DNA of 64,000 nt from Brevibacterium mcbrellneri ATCC 49030 (GCF_000178455.1 NZ_ADNU01000008.1:43952-107951); one strand, 5' to 3'; shown: positions 17,399 to 28,278, counted from the first letter of the stretch. Made by a program: numbers and translations. Notes: generated by a model not told the origin, from the letters alone.

Positions 17399-18439
17399 AT
17401 GGGATTGCTTGAAGGATTGGGGACAGCACTCGTTGTCTTCGTAATTTTCATCATCGTTATTGCGGTTCTTCTTTTTGGTGGCCTTCGCACCAGCATCTTC
17501 TTCACCGTGCGAACTCAGGAAGCCGTCATCGTCGAACGATTTGGGCGTTTTAAGAAGGTGTGCGAAGCAGGTCTGAACACCAAGATGCCGTTCATCGAAA
17601 CCACCACAAAGCCTATTTCACTGCGCGTCCAGCAGCTGGAAGTCAACATTGAAACCAAGACCCAGGACAACGTGTTCGTCATGGTGCCAGTGGCTGTGCA
17701 GTACGTGGTGAGCCAACATTCGGTGCGCGAGGCTTACTACAGCCTGGCCAACCCAGAAGAACAAATCCGGTCATACGTCTTCGACACTGTGCGTTCGGCG
17801 CTCTCGACTCTGACGCTGGACTCCGCATTCGAATCCAAAGACGACATCGCATACAGCGTTGAACAGCGACTGTCCGAATCCATGGCCCGTTACGGATTCC
17901 GCATCGTCAACACGCTCGTCACCGACATCTCACCAGACTCCCGCGTGCGCGACTCCATGAACTCGATCAACGCGGCGCAGCGCGACCGCGAAGCCGCCCA
18001 GGCCCTCGCGGAAGCCGACAAGATTAAGCTCGTGACACAGGCAGAAGCCGAAGCCGAGTCCAAGCGCCTCCAAGGTGTGGGTATCGCTGCTCAACGTAAA
18101 GCAATCGCAACCGGTATTGCCGAACAGTACGAGCTTCTGCGTGAAGTGGGAATTGAAGACACAGCTGAACAGCTCCTGCTCATGACCCAGTACTTCGATA
18201 CCATGCAAGACGTGGCACGTAATGGACGCTCAAACGTACTCCTCCTGCCTAACAACCCAGGCCAGTTGGGTAACCTGAGCGAAGAAATCCGCACCACTCT
18301 TCTGCAAGTCAACGCAGTACGAGAAGCTAATGAAGACGCAGAGAAGCGCGCACCTCGGACGCGGAAGGAAGTCCGCCAAAAGTGGGAGAACTACTCTGAT
18401 GACCTTCCCGACCTCCCGCCGTACAACCCAGAGTCGTAG
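17399..18439 (+). CDS. SPFH/band 7 (stomatin/slipin-like) membrane protein
   Basis: A protein of 346 aa with one N-terminal membrane span (residues 8-30). The SPFH domain follows ('VRTQEAVIVERFGRFKKV' near residue 37), then an Ala/Glu-rich coiled coil (about 190-240, 'AQALAEADKIKLVTQAEA') and a charged tail. SPFH proteins oligomerise into membrane scaffolds and often regulate membrane proteases or lipid domains. No NfeD-type partner lies beside it. A TAGGAT -10 at 17354-17359 and GAAAGG before the ATG are visible. Confidence 0.88.
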   Translation: MGLLEGLGTALVVFVIFIIVIAVLLFGGLRTSIFFTVRTQEAVIVERFGRFKKVCEAGLNTKMPFIETTTKPISLRVQQLEVNIETKTQDNVFVMVPVAVQYVVSQHSVREAYYSLANPEEQIRSYVFDTVRSALSTLTLDSAFESKDDIAYSVEQRLSESMARYGFRIVNTLVTDISPDSRVRDSMNSINAAQRDREAAQALAEADKIKLVTQAEAEAESKRLQGVGIAAQRKAIATGIAEQYELLREVGIEDTAEQLLLMTQYFDTMQDVARNGRSNVLLLPNNPGQLGNLSEEIRTTLLQVNAVREANEDAEKRAPRTRKEVRQKWENYSDDLPDLPPYNPES

Positions 18440-18454
18440 ATCACATTAAACTGA

Positions 18455-18475
18455 TCCAGTGACTGTTTCACTGGA
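18455..18475 (+). terminator. 8-bp hairpin before the NCS2 permease gene
   Basis: TCCAGTGA (18455-18462) and TCACTGGA (18468-18475) form a perfect stem with a 5-nt loop, followed by CTTTA. It could end the SPFH transcript or attenuate the permease gene. It stops about five bases before the permease ribosome-binding site. Confidence 0.5.
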
Positions 18476-18489
18476 CTTTAGGAGGGACG

Positions 18490-19941
18490 TTGGCCCGCGA
18501 AGCGCTTGACCGATTTTTTGAGATCTCAGCTCGCGGATCAACGGTAGGTCGTGAAGTGCGTGGAGGACTCTCCACGTTCTTTGCAATGAGCTACATTGTT
18601 GTGCTCAACCCGCTCATCATTGGAGCCGCCGCCGACTCCACCGGCAAGTTCCTGGGCGGGGGAGCCGAACCAAACTTCGCAGCGATCGCGGCTGCCACCT
18701 CGCTCATATCCGGTGTTCTGACAATCCTCATGGGGCTCATTGGTAACTTCCCCATGGCGGTGTCGTCATCCCTGGGTATGAGCGCTTTTATTACCTTTGG
18801 AATCATTGTGATTCCGGGAATGACCTGGGCTGACGCAATGGGGCTCGTGGTCATTGAAGGCATTATTCTTCTGATCCTCGTTCTCACGGGATTTCGGCAA
18901 GCGATTTTCAACGCCGTCCCCGATCAACTGAAAACCTCCATTTCAGTTGGTATTGGAATGTTTATCACGCTGATCGGAATGATCAACGCTGGGTTTATCG
19001 CCAACGCCGGCGGCAACGCACTGCAACTGGGCAACAACGGCTACCTTGTGGGCTGGCCCATGCTGGTGTTCATCGTCACGCTCTTCGTGCTGTTTGTGTT
19101 GCACAGCAAGAAAGTGCGTTCGGCGATCCTTGTGTCGATTCTGGGCGCCACCGCACTCGCCCTCATTGTCGAAGCTATCTTTAAGCCCGGCCCCAAAGTA
19201 TCCGGTGGTGAAGCCATCAACCCGAACGGGTGGCAACTCACCGTTCCCACGCTTGACCAAGAGTGGCTGAGCCTCCCAGACCTATCGACCCTGGGTCACT
19301 TCAACCTGCTGGGCTCCTTCAGCTCCGTGGGCATCATTACGGGAGTGCTTATCGTTTTCACGCTGCTCCTCACCAACTTCTTCGACCTCCTGGGCACCAT
19401 GATGGCCGTGGCAAACACAAGTGGCCTTGCGAATGAACACGGGCAGATCCCGCACTCCAAACGGATCATGGTCGCCGACGCGATAGGCGCGATCGGCGGT
19501 GGGCTGGGGGCCACCTCGGCGAACTCCGGGTTTATCGAGTCAACCGTGGGTGCCGGGGACGGCGCCCGCACCGGGCTGGCAAATGTGGTGACCGGTGTGC
19601 TTTTCTTAGCGACGATCGTGCTCTCACCACTGGCCTCAGTGATCCCGTCTGAGGCGGCCGCACCCACCCTGGTGCTCGTGGGCTTCCTCATGATGCAACA
19701 AGTGGTCAAGATCGACTGGGCCAATCCTGAAATCGCAATCCCGGCGTTCCTCACGATCGTTCTCATGCCGTTTTCGTACTCGATCACGAACGGTATTGGG
19801 GCGGGATTCGTCACGTTTGTGGTGATGAAGGTGGCGCGCGGAAAGTACCGGGACGTTCACCCACTCATGTACCTGACAGCCGGAATGTTTGTGCTGTACT
19901 TTGTTTCCGGGCCACTGCAAGACGCCCTCGGTGGCGCGTAA
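18490..19941 (+). CDS. NCS2-family nucleobase permease (guanine/hypoxanthine/adenine type)
   Basis: A membrane protein of 483 aa with 12-14 spans, of the AzgA-like branch of nucleobase:cation symporter-2. The start 'GSTVGREVRGGLSTFFAMSY' and the motifs 'FFDLLGTMMAVANTSGL' and 'SANSGFIESTVGAGDGARTG' are characteristic. It probably imports purine bases with protons. The start codon is TTG at 18490, supported by the strong site AGGAGGG just upstream. No purine-pathway gene is adjacent. The leader is too short for a purine riboswitch. Confidence 0.88.
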   Translation: MAREALDRFFEISARGSTVGREVRGGLSTFFAMSYIVVLNPLIIGAAADSTGKFLGGGAEPNFAAIAAATSLISGVLTILMGLIGNFPMAVSSSLGMSAFITFGIIVIPGMTWADAMGLVVIEGIILLILVLTGFRQAIFNAVPDQLKTSISVGIGMFITLIGMINAGFIANAGGNALQLGNNGYLVGWPMLVFIVTLFVLFVLHSKKVRSAILVSILGATALALIVEAIFKPGPKVSGGEAINPNGWQLTVPTLDQEWLSLPDLSTLGHFNLLGSFSSVGIITGVLIVFTLLLTNFFDLLGTMMAVANTSGLANEHGQIPHSKRIMVADAIGAIGGGLGATSANSGFIESTVGAGDGARTGLANVVTGVLFLATIVLSPLASVIPSEAAAPTLVLVGFLMMQQVVKIDWANPEIAIPAFLTIVLMPFSYSITNGIGAGFVTFVVMKVARGKYRDVHPLMYLTAGMFVLYFVSGPLQDALGGA

Positions 19942-19969
19942 GGATGTCGCGAGAGCGTCGCTTTTGCGC

Positions 19970-20797
19970 CTACCGGATTTGGGAAACGGGAACGTAGTCA
20001 GGGTATTTAGGGGTAACTGAGTCCCCAGAGCTCACGCCCTGAATCCGCCTACCTACCCACGGCACAAAGTGCTCACGAACCCACAAGGCTTCGTGTGCGA
20101 TTCTTTCGCGCACGGGTTTTGCTGGCTGTTTGGGAATTTTGAAACCGCTCTTCTCCGCGGAACGATTCAGCAGGGTCGACAAGGCTTTTTCCGCTACCAC
20201 AGCGTGCCCCTCGCTGCTCAAGTGAATTCGATCTTCGGCCCACATCTGTGCCCGGTAGAGCCCGCGCGTTCCCCACAGGTCCAGCATGTAGCACCCGTGG
20301 CGCTGGGAAATGGTCCACAAGTGCGAGTTGTAGATGGCAACGCGTGACCGCAATGCGCGTAAAAGAGGGGACGCCGCCGAGGTGTCATACCCGTTGCCCA
20401 TGAGAACCTGGATGCCTTCCCTACGGAGGGCGACGATCGAGTTTTCAACAACCGATGCGAGCTCATCAACCTTGGCGCCAGGCCGCATACAGTCGTTACC
20501 ACCGGCAACGAATGACACCAGATCAGGTTTAGTGTCTAGAGCAAACGTCAGCTGCTCGTCTACGACTTGGTGGAGCACCTTTCCCCGTACCGCCAAATTC
20601 GCGTACTGCAATTCCGGAGTCGACAGCGGGCTGTCGCTTAACGCGATTGCGAAATGGTCGGCCCACCCTCTAAATGTGTCGCCCTCACCGTCCATCAGGC
20701 CTTCGGTAAATGAATCCCCCAGTGCCGCATAGCGGTGGATGAGATCGGCTTGCGGTTCTACTTCGTGTGGAGCAGAGTCACGGGTGGGATCTGACAT
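19970..20797 (-). CDS. SGNH/GDSL hydrolase family protein
   Basis: A protein of 275 aa with the SGNH catalytic blocks. Block I is 'ALGDSFTEGL' with the nucleophile Ser near residue 33, a Gly lies in 'NLAVRGK', block III is 'VAGGND', and block V is 'EDRIHLSSEGH' with Asp and His. No signal peptide is seen, so it may be cytoplasmic or surface-exposed by another route. Family members are esterases or lipases of varied specificity; the substrate is unknown. The start ATG follows GAGGAAAC. It converges with the NCS2 permease gene. Confidence 0.85.
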   Translation of the reverse strand: MSDPTRDSAPHEVEPQADLIHRYAALGDSFTEGLMDGEGDTFRGWADHFAIALSDSPLSTPELQYANLAVRGKVLHQVVDEQLTFALDTKPDLVSFVAGGNDCMRPGAKVDELASVVENSIVALRREGIQVLMGNGYDTSAASPLLRALRSRVAIYNSHLWTISQRHGCYMLDLWGTRGLYRAQMWAEDRIHLSSEGHAVVAEKALSTLLNRSAEKSGFKIPKQPAKPVRERIAHEALWVREHFVPWVGRRIQGVSSGDSVTPKYPDYVPVSQIR

Positions 20798-21000
20798 GTT
20801 TCCTCAACCTGTTGGGGCGCGTGTTGTGCCCTCATAATACGACTTTTCAGCAGTAATCTGCCCTCACAGCCTTCCACACATGAGACCCTCATATGATGCT
20901 CACCTCCCGTCTAGACCTCGTACAGACAGCGAGTAACGTAGGAGTGTACGATCTGAGGCGAAGACGCTCACACACCCCGCCAATCCACGAAAGGAGCACA

Positions 21001-21081
21001 GTGAACGCTCACCGTCTGCAACTTATGAGACTCACGCATTCATTGAGCTTCAACGGTGCAGAAAGTGTGGCGGCAGCGTGA
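21001..21081 (+). CDS. Short upstream ORF (26 aa) coupled to the ThrE-like gene
   Basis: A GTG at 21001 has the excellent site AAAGGAG 3-4 bases upstream of 'CACA-GTG'. It opens a 26-residue frame, 'MNAHRLQLMRLTHSLSFNGA' followed by ESVAAA. Its TGA overlaps the GTG of the next gene (GTGA). The exporter frame itself has no comparable ribosome-binding site, so translation is probably coupled to this ORF. The peptide has no membrane span and no run of one amino acid that would suggest classic attenuation. It may be a leader peptide or simply a ribosome-loading device. Confidence 0.5.
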   Translation: MNAHRLQLMRLTHSLSFNGAESVAAA

Positions 21082-22676
21082 GCGAACAGAAGCCAACAAC
21101 TCAACCAACAACGCGTGGAGCGGCTCTTCCGCAGTCAGCGTTAAAAACCCAACCTGTTCCGCAACCTGAACGAAAGTCCCGGGCCCGGAAACTGTTGGCA
21201 ACCACCTCGGCGCCTCTTCGTAAATCAACCCGCAAACGCGCAGAGGACATTGCCCGCCGCACTGTCGAAAAAATCGTCTCTGACCCTTCTCCACCCACCC
21301 AACCGGTCCCCATTGTGGCCATGCTCAAAGGGACGCCCTACCAGGAACCTGTCGAAGCCCGCGCAAAAACCGAAGCCGAAGCACGTCTCATTTTGGATCT
21401 CGCTGTGGACCTGGGGGCAATCATGTTGCGTGCAGGAGCGTCGAGTGCTGAAACTGAGCTCGCCGTTATTGCGACCTGTTCAGCCATGGGACTACCCAAC
21501 GCTGAAGTTGACCTCACAGCTACTTCGCTGACGGTTCACTACTCCGACCCCGACGGCAAACTCCTCACAGTCATGCGCGTGGTGCGGGCGCTGTCCTTGC
21601 ACTTTGCCAAACTGTCCTCGGTGCATTCGCTCGTCGCTGAAATGGCCAACGGGAAGATCGACTACGAAGAAGCACGCTCTCGGATCGACGCAATCCGCAA
21701 CCAGAAACGCCCATACGCCGAATGGGTCGTGACCCTGGCTTGGGGAGTGCTGGTCATGTGCTTCATCAACCTGGTGGGCGGCAACGGAGTCGCTTCAATT
21801 CTGGGTTTCGTGATTGCCATTGCTTCTGACTGGTTCGGGAAAGTTCTCTACCGAGTTAACGTCCCGCCATTTTTTGTCATCATGGCTCAGTCGACTGTCG
21901 CGACTCTCGTGGCAATGGTGACCTACTCATTTGGCCTGATCTCAAGTCCGCAGTACATGGTCGCCGGGGGAATCGTTTTGTTGCTCCCTACGGTGAGCCT
22001 GATTTCTGCTGTCCAAGACGCGCTGACGGACTTCCCGCTCACGGCAGCGGCGAGGTCAGTCACCCTGTTCATGTCCTTTGCGGGAATCGTATCTGGAATT
22101 GCTGCGGGCTTGTACATTGGGCGTTTGTTGCACCTGCGTGAAATTGACGTGATTGTCCGCTCCGGTGGGATCGACGCGCTTACAACAATCGTTGCCCTGT
22201 TCGCTGCTTTTCTCGTTGCCGCGTGTGGCGCGATTGGGTATCAAGCTGCCAAACGAACCGTTGTGGTTGCCGGGGTTATTGGGCTGGTCGGTTTTGTGAT
22301 CCTCGTGGGGCTCATGGTGCTGGGCGTGGGAAACATTCTGGCGTGTTTCGTCGCATCAACCGTGGTGGGATTCCTGTGCCGCCCAGCCGCCTTTAAACGC
22401 GGTGCACCAGTGATTGTGCTGATGATCCCCACAATTTTCCCGTTGCTCCAAGGCCTGTCGATCTTCTCATCGGTGTACAAAATTGTGGAACCAGAAGAAG
22501 CAGTGAGCCTCGCAAACGGTCTGTCTGCCCTGTTTGCGGCGTTAACTGCAAATGCTGCAATAGGTGTGGGGGCGATTCTGGGCGACTTTATTGTGCGCCC
22601 GTTTATGAAGCGTCGGGTAAACGCCAAACAACAGGCTCAGAACCCTGATCTCGCAGAATCTGGTTCGCCCGACTAA
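21078..22676 (+). CDS. Threonine/serine exporter family (ThrE-like) protein
   Basis: A protein of 532 aa with a soluble N-terminal half and two blocks of five membrane spans. The first block corresponds to DUF1212/ThrE ('[20 protein letters not shown]' near residue 108), and the second is the DUF3815/ThrE_2 half at the C-terminus. Such proteins export threonine and serine in corynebacteria; the substrate here is inferred. The first 85 residues are basic and Pro/Thr-rich. The GTG start overlaps a 26-codon upstream ORF. The 3' end overlaps the convergent ung gene by 74 bp. Confidence 0.85.
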   Translation: MSEQKPTTQPTTRGAALPQSALKTQPVPQPERKSRARKLLATTSAPLRKSTRKRAEDIARRTVEKIVSDPSPPTQPVPIVAMLKGTPYQEPVEARAKTEAEARLILDLAVDLGAIMLRAGASSAETELAVIATCSAMGLPNAEVDLTATSLTVHYSDPDGKLLTVMRVVRALSLHFAKLSSVHSLVAEMANGKIDYEEARSRIDAIRNQKRPYAEWVVTLAWGVLVMCFINLVGGNGVASILGFVIAIASDWFGKVLYRVNVPPFFVIMAQSTVATLVAMVTYSFGLISSPQYMVAGGIVLLLPTVSLISAVQDALTDFPLTAAARSVTLFMSFAGIVSGIAAGLYIGRLLHLREIDVIVRSGGIDALTTIVALFAAFLVAACGAIGYQAAKRTVVVAGVIGLVGFVILVGLMVLGVGNILACFVASTVVGFLCRPAAFKRGAPVIVLMIPTIFPLLQGLSIFSSVYKIVEPEEAVSLANGLSALFAALTANAAIGVGAILGDFIVRPFMKRRVNAKQQAQNPDLAESGSPD

Positions 22677-23280
22677 ACGGCTTAGACCCAAAAAATCCGC
22701 GAGAAGCTGACAACGGCGACGGGTGCGCCGACTCAATCCGGGGAACCTCGCCAAGCTCTCGTGCCAACGCCTGCGCTTGCCGACCCCACAAAATCGCAAC
22801 CAGGGGGCCACCTCGGCGTGCCAAAACCCGGATCGCGTGATCCGTGATGTCCTCCCAACCCGCGCCTCTGTGTGACCCAGGGCTACCCGGCGACACCGTG
22901 AGAACCCGGTTGAGGAGCATCACCCCCTGGCGCTGCCATGCCCGTAAGTCTCCGTGTGTGGCAGGTCCAACGCCGAGGTCGTCGTAAAGTTCGCGGTAAA
23001 TGTTGGCAAGTGAACGGGGGAGTGGGCGCACGTCAGGGTTCACAGCGAACGACAGCCCAATGGGATGGCCCACTGTGGGATACGGGTCTTGTCCCACAAT
23101 GAGGACCTTGACATTAGCCAAAGGCTCTTCAAACGCGCGGAAAACTGCGTTGCCGACAGGCAGATAACCACGACCTTGGGCAATCTCAGCGCGCAAGAAG
23201 TCGCCCATGTGCGCAATCTTGTCTGCAACAGGTTCCATCGCTTGTGCCCAGTCGGGGGCCATGATGTCAGTCAGAGCCAT
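22603..23280 (-). CDS. ung: Uracil-DNA glycosylase
   Basis: A family 1 UDG of about 225 aa that removes uracil from DNA. The water-activating motif '[14 protein letters not shown]' is near residue 62. The uracil-binding Asn is in '[10 protein letters not shown]', and the leucine-intercalation motif is '[13 protein letters not shown]' near 190. A longer frame begins at 23340, but the ATG at 23280 lies seven bases after the -10 hexamer TAGGCT and gives the normal N-terminus. Its last 74 bp overlap the end of the convergent ThrE-like gene, so the two C-termini are encoded on opposite strands of the same DNA. Confidence 0.93.
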   Translation of the reverse strand: MALTDIMAPDWAQAMEPVADKIAHMGDFLRAEIAQGRGYLPVGNAVFRAFEEPLANVKVLIVGQDPYPTVGHPIGLSFAVNPDVRPLPRSLANIYRELYDDLGVGPATHGDLRAWQRQGVMLLNRVLTVSPGSPGSHRGAGWEDITDHAIRVLARRGGPLVAILWGRQAQALARELGEVPRIESAHPSPLSASRGFFGSKPFSRANQILRDQGSEPVVWRLPDAS

Positions 23281-23293
23281 AATCCCGAGCCTA
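23281..23293 (-). promoter_or_regulatory. Leaderless promoter of ung
   Basis: On the minus strand, TAGGCT (23293-23288) precedes the ATG at 23280 by seven bases. No ribosome-binding site is present. It matches the kinase promoter in hexamer and spacing. Confidence 0.5.
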
Positions 23294-23410
23294 GTGCAGG
23301 GCGCACAGCCGATGTGCGATTTTTGCATGTGACGGACCATGGACTGATGTGTCGAGCATCACGCAGTATCGCTATGCTGGCTGGGAGGTTTATCCAACGA
23401 AAGGATCGAC

Positions 23411-24877
23411 ATGGCTGATTTCCCTCAGGCGCAAGACTGGAAGATGTTCATCGGTGGCGAATGGGTTGACGCGGTTGACGGAAGCCGCGCAAACGTCATC
23501 ACTCCAATCGACCGCAACCAGGTCATCGCAACTGTTCCGAACGGAAAAGCTGAAGACGCTGACGTGGCCGTCAAAGCAGCCCGCGCTGCCTTCCCAGCAT
23601 GGTCGCAGCTGCACTTCAAGGAACGCCAGAAGTTGCTCACCCAGTGCGCCGATGCACTGGCAGAAGCGTCTGAGGACCTTGCTCAGCTCACTGCCCTGGA
23701 CACAGGGAACGCGGTCCGCACCCAGGCGCGCCCAGAAACCAACATTCTGGTCGACCTGTTCCGCTACTTTGGTGGAGTCGCGGGTGAAGTGAAAGGCAAC
23801 ACCCTGCCAACCGGGCCAGACCAATTGCAGTTCACCAAGCGCGTGCCACTCGGTGTGGTGGCCGGTATTCTGCCGTGGAACTCACCACTCATGATCGCAG
23901 CGTTCAAAACTCCTGCTGCCCTGGCTGCAGGAAACACCATCGTTCTCAAGTGTGCCGAAGACGCGCCGCTCACTATTTTGCGGATGGCCCAGATTATTGG
24001 CGACATCCTTCCTGCCGGAGTTCTCAACGTTGTGACCGGTAAGGGATCGGTGATCGGTGAAGCCCTGACCCAGCACCCAGACGTTGACAAGGTGTCGTTC
24101 ACTGGCTCCACCGGCGTTGGTCGCCACGTGGCCAAGGTGGCAGGCGCCCGGCTCGCTCACTCCTCCATGGAGTTGGGCGGTAAGAGCCCCAACATTGTGT
24201 TCCCGGACGCAATGTCTGATGAGGTTCTGGACCAAGTGCTTCTGTCTACCCGGTTTGCACGTCAGGGGCAGTCTTGCACCATGGGGTCGCGTCTGTTCAT
24301 CCACGCAGCCATTTACGACGAATTTTTGGGCAAGCTCGTTGAGCGCATCAAGGGCATGAAGGTCGGTGACCCACGCGATGAGTCGTCCGACATCGGCTGT
24401 GTCATAAACGAAAAGCAGTACAACCAGATTGCGCAGTACATTGAAATCGGCCGCTCCATGGAAGGCGTGGACGTCGCATATGACGGCAGCGATGCCCTCG
24501 AAGTTGGGGAACCTGGTTTCTACCACGCACCTGTTGTGTTCGCTAACGCGAAGAACGACTGGCAAACCAGCCGCGAAGAAATCTTTGGTCCAGTTCTTTC
24601 GGTGATCCGATTCGAAACCGAAGAAGAAGTCATCGCCATGGCAAACGACTCCGACTACGGCCTTGCCGCATACGTGTTCACCAAGGACATTGACCGCGCA
24701 CTGCGGGTGGCCAACGCAATCGAATCCGGTTGGGTCCAGGTCAACCAGGGTGGTGGCCAGCAGGTTGGGCAGTCCTACGGTGGTATGAAGACCTCCGGTT
24801 TTGGGCGTGAAGCCTCACTGGAAGGAATGCTGGAAGGTTTCACCCAATTCAAACAGATCAACGTAGCGATTCGCTGA
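23411..24877 (+). CDS. Aldehyde dehydrogenase family protein
   Basis: An NAD(P)-dependent aldehyde dehydrogenase of 488 aa, closest in feel to betaine-aldehyde or gamma-aminobutyraldehyde dehydrogenases. It has 'GILPWNSPLMIAAFKTPAAL' (cofactor site, near 150), 'FTGSTGVGRHV', the catalytic Glu in 'MELGGKSPNIVF' (about 258) and the nucleophilic Cys in 'RQGQSCTMGSR' (about 292). The substrate is not determined by context: ung is divergent upstream and DUF3263 follows after a terminator. GAAAGGA precedes the ATG. Confidence 0.88.
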   Translation: MADFPQAQDWKMFIGGEWVDAVDGSRANVITPIDRNQVIATVPNGKAEDADVAVKAARAAFPAWSQLHFKERQKLLTQCADALAEASEDLAQLTALDTGNAVRTQARPETNILVDLFRYFGGVAGEVKGNTLPTGPDQLQFTKRVPLGVVAGILPWNSPLMIAAFKTPAALAAGNTIVLKCAEDAPLTILRMAQIIGDILPAGVLNVVTGKGSVIGEALTQHPDVDKVSFTGSTGVGRHVAKVAGARLAHSSMELGGKSPNIVFPDAMSDEVLDQVLLSTRFARQGQSCTMGSRLFIHAAIYDEFLGKLVERIKGMKVGDPRDESSDIGCVINEKQYNQIAQYIEIGRSMEGVDVAYDGSDALEVGEPGFYHAPVVFANAKNDWQTSREEIFGPVLSVIRFETEEEVIAMANDSDYGLAAYVFTKDIDRALRVANAIESGWVQVNQGGGQQVGQSYGGMKTSGFGREASLEGMLEGFTQFKQINVAIR

Positions 24878-24934
24878 ACCTGACCCGCGGACACCTGCCC
24901 TTTGAGAGGCGGGTGGGAACGACCTCGGCGTGAT

Positions 24935-24965
24935 AGAAACGGGAGTGCACAGCGCTCCCGTTTCT
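24935..24965 (+). terminator. Terminator after the aldehyde dehydrogenase gene
   Basis: Perfect 11-bp arms (24935-24945 and 24955-24965) enclose a 9-nt loop, 57 nt after the stop codon. The second arm ends in CGTTTCT, giving a partial T-tract. Confidence 0.8.
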
Positions 24966-25037
24966 GCTTCCCTCGAAGTGTCTGAAACGCTGGAAGGGTA
25001 ATGGTGGGTAGAATAGCGCGCAGTGAAGGAAGGTGAC

Positions 25038-25289
25038 ATGGAATCTGAACAGCTAAGCGAACTCGAGCAGAAAGTGCTCGAATTTGAGCGGCAGTGGCAC
25101 ACCCTCGGCGGTGTTAAAGAACACGCGATTCGTGAACAGTTCAACCTGAGTTCGACCGGATACTTTCAGATTCTCAACTCGCTTTTAGACAACCCGCATG
25201 CCTATGCGCAAGACCCTATTTTGATCAAACGTCTCCGTCGGATCCGTGACGGACGCCAACGTGATCGAGCCCAGAGGATGGCCCGTTAA
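25038..25289 (+). CDS. DUF3263 domain-containing protein
   Basis: A small actinobacterial protein of about 83 aa matching DUF3263. It has 'LSELEQKVLEFERQW', then 'KEHAIREQFNLSSTGYFQIL' and 'IKRLRRIRDGRQRDRAQR'. The middle resembles a helix-turn-helix, so DNA binding is plausible but unproven. Two starts compete. The ATG at 25038 has AAGGAAGG upstream. A GTG at 25023 lies eight bases after TAGAAT (25009-25014) and could be leaderless, adding five residues. It is followed after three bases by the LytR_C protein gene, an arrangement often seen in actinobacteria. Confidence 0.82.
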   Translation: MESEQLSELEQKVLEFERQWHTLGGVKEHAIREQFNLSSTGYFQILNSLLDNPHAYAQDPILIKRLRRIRDGRQRDRAQRMAR

Positions 25290-25292
25290 AAC

Positions 25293-25901
25293 ATGACCAA
25301 GTACCCACCAGACGAATTCGACTCCATCGTTCCGTCGGGACGTAAAGGAGCGCACCGTCGCCAATCGAGTGGTATGAGTCAGACCGCGGCGATTTCGCTG
25401 ATCGCCGTTCTGGCGGTCGTTGCTGTTGTTTTAGTGATCGGGGTGGTGCGGATCATTGGATCTTCTGCGGTTGACCCAGAGGAACAGGTCGCTGGTCCTG
25501 GAAATAGCGAAACCGCAACCCCACAGCCGTCGGAGACTTCGGTCAATGTGAAGGAGCGTTCGGGAACCGTGCAGGTTCTCAACGCTTCAGGCGTGACCGG
25601 AGCGGATACGACGGTTGCAAAGAAAATCGAAGACGCCGGTTGGTCCGATGTGAAGACGGAACGTGGGCGGTCTTCGTCATCTACTTCAGTTGTGTACTAC
25701 GCGGATGGTTTTAAAGACGAAGCTCAAGCTCTCGCCGAGGTCGTTGGTGCAGAGGACGTGAAGTCTAGTCCCAAGTACAGCACTGACATCACGCTGTTGC
25801 TGAACTCTGATATTGCAAAGGGTTTGGCGTCAGATGAGCCCAGTGCCGAGGCGACTGACGGAGCCAGTAAAAACAGCGAAGAAAGTGGCGCTAGCGAATA
25901 A
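25293..25901 (+). CDS. LytR C-terminal domain (LytR_C) membrane protein
   Basis: A protein of 202 aa: cytoplasmic Lys/Arg-rich start, one membrane span (about 29-51), a Thr/Pro/Ser linker, and an extracytoplasmic LytR_C domain at about 85-170 ('GTVQVLNASGVTGADTTVAK'). The tail is acidic and Ser-rich. LytR_C domains are found at the ends of LytR-CpsA-Psr cell-wall ligases and as stand-alone membrane proteins; their biochemical role is unsettled. Its close linkage to the DUF3263 gene suggests a common transcript. A short hairpin (arms 25913-25918 and 25926-25931) follows the stop. Confidence 0.82.
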   Translation: MTKYPPDEFDSIVPSGRKGAHRRQSSGMSQTAAISLIAVLAVVAVVLVIGVVRIIGSSAVDPEEQVAGPGNSETATPQPSETSVNVKERSGTVQVLNASGVTGADTTVAKKIEDAGWSDVKTERGRSSSSTSVVYYADGFKDEAQALAEVVGAEDVKSSPKYSTDITLLLNSDIAKGLASDEPSAEATDGASKNSEESGASE

Positions 25902-26182
25902 ACGTCATGGATGTGTGCTGTAGATGCACACGCCGTGTTAAAAAAAGTTTTCCTGTGCATTTTCCTACGAAGATCGGCATTAAATGGTGTGATTGCGTGG
26001 AAAATCGTGGTTTTATTGTTGTTTTGCGTCTTTGGTGGTGTGTTTTTTGAGTGCACGCTTATGAGTGCGTGAACTGACGCAACATAAATACGCTGCGACC
26101 TGCAAAAACATGCGTCAAAGCTCGGTAGGATCGGGAGTGCTACACATGTACGCAACGATGCAATACACAACTGGAGAAGATA
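25902..26182 (+). promoter_or_regulatory. AT-richer region with cspA promoter
   Basis: This 281-bp gap is richer in A/T than its surroundings. It holds a weak 6-bp hairpin at 25913-25931 followed by an A-run. A second inverted repeat (CACGC...GCGTG) lies in the region of 26053-26072. A -10 candidate TAGGAT at 26126-26131 would give a leader of about 45 nt before cspA. No ORF with a convincing start was seen on either strand. Confidence 0.45.
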
Positions 26183-26386
26183 ATGACGCAGGGAACGGTC
26201 AAGTGGTTCAACGCTGAAAAGGGCTACGGATTTATCACCGTTGACGGCAGTGACCAGGACATCTTCGTGCACTACTCGGAGATCCAGATGGATGGATACC
26301 GTTCGTTGCAAGAAGGCCAGCAGGTTGAATTTAATGTGGGCCAGGGAGACAAGGGGCCGCAGGCTGAAGGCGTTACGCCACTCTAA
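26183..26386 (+). CDS. cspA: Cold shock protein CspA
   Basis: A canonical 67-residue single-domain cold shock protein that binds single-stranded RNA and DNA. RNP1 is 'KGYGFITV' (about residue 16) and RNP2 is 'DIFVHYSEI' (about 28). The start '[17 protein letters not shown]' is typical. GGAGAAG precedes the ATG. It lies upstream of groEL with a separate promoter, and may be highly expressed. Confidence 0.95.
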   Translation: MTQGTVKWFNAEKGYGFITVDGSDQDIFVHYSEIQMDGYRSLQEGQQVEFNVGQGDKGPQAEGVTPL

Positions 26387-26417
26387 AGAGAATTTCACGC
26401 GCCTAAGGCGCTCTGCA

Positions 26418-26447
26418 TTTGCACTCGATGGTGGAGAGTGCTAAATC
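26418..26447 (+). promoter_or_regulatory. CIRCE operator overlapping the groEL promoter
   Basis: TTTGCACTC-N9-GAGTGCTAA at 26418-26444 matches the CIRCE consensus with a single change in the left arm (T for A). The operator contains a credible promoter: TTGCAC (26419-26424), a 17-bp spacer, and TAAATC (26442-26447). HrcA bound here would block RNA polymerase directly. Confidence 0.88.
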
Positions 26448-26544
26448 TAGACGTGGCAAGCACTGAGTGCAGATGAGGGTTTGTTGAACCGAAGAAGGGA
26501 ATCGGTTGAGTAAGCCCCGCCGTCGCGGGCTCTGTACAACGTGA

Positions 26545-28209
<1,665 letters not shown>

Positions 28210-28226
28210 TCTAGTCGCTTAGCTCA

Positions 28227-28262
28227 AATGTGGCCCTCTGCCGTACGGCAGAGGGCCACATT
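28227..28262 (+). terminator. Terminator of groEL
   Basis: A perfect 36-nt palindrome with arms that meet at a central CCGTACGG, so the folded RNA would have a 16-bp stem and 4-nt loop. It starts 18 nt after the groEL stop, and the next gene starts 17 nt later. Confidence 0.85.
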
Positions 28263-28266
28263 GGGT

Positions 28267-28278
28267 TACAGTGGGCAA
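28267..28278 (+). promoter_or_regulatory. Leaderless promoter of the TauE/SafE gene
   Basis: TACAGT at 28267-28272 is six bases before the ATG at 28279 and directly after the groEL terminator. No ribosome-binding site is present. Confidence 0.45.

Noticed and set aside
18440..18489. Purine riboswitch before the nucleobase permease
   Set aside because: Only 50 bp separate the genes and they hold a simple 8-bp hairpin; the three-stem aptamer does not fit.
25724..26398. Open frame of 224 codons antisense to the LytR_C and cspA genes
   Set aside because: It runs through two well-supported genes and an AT-rich promoter region and shows no protein family features.
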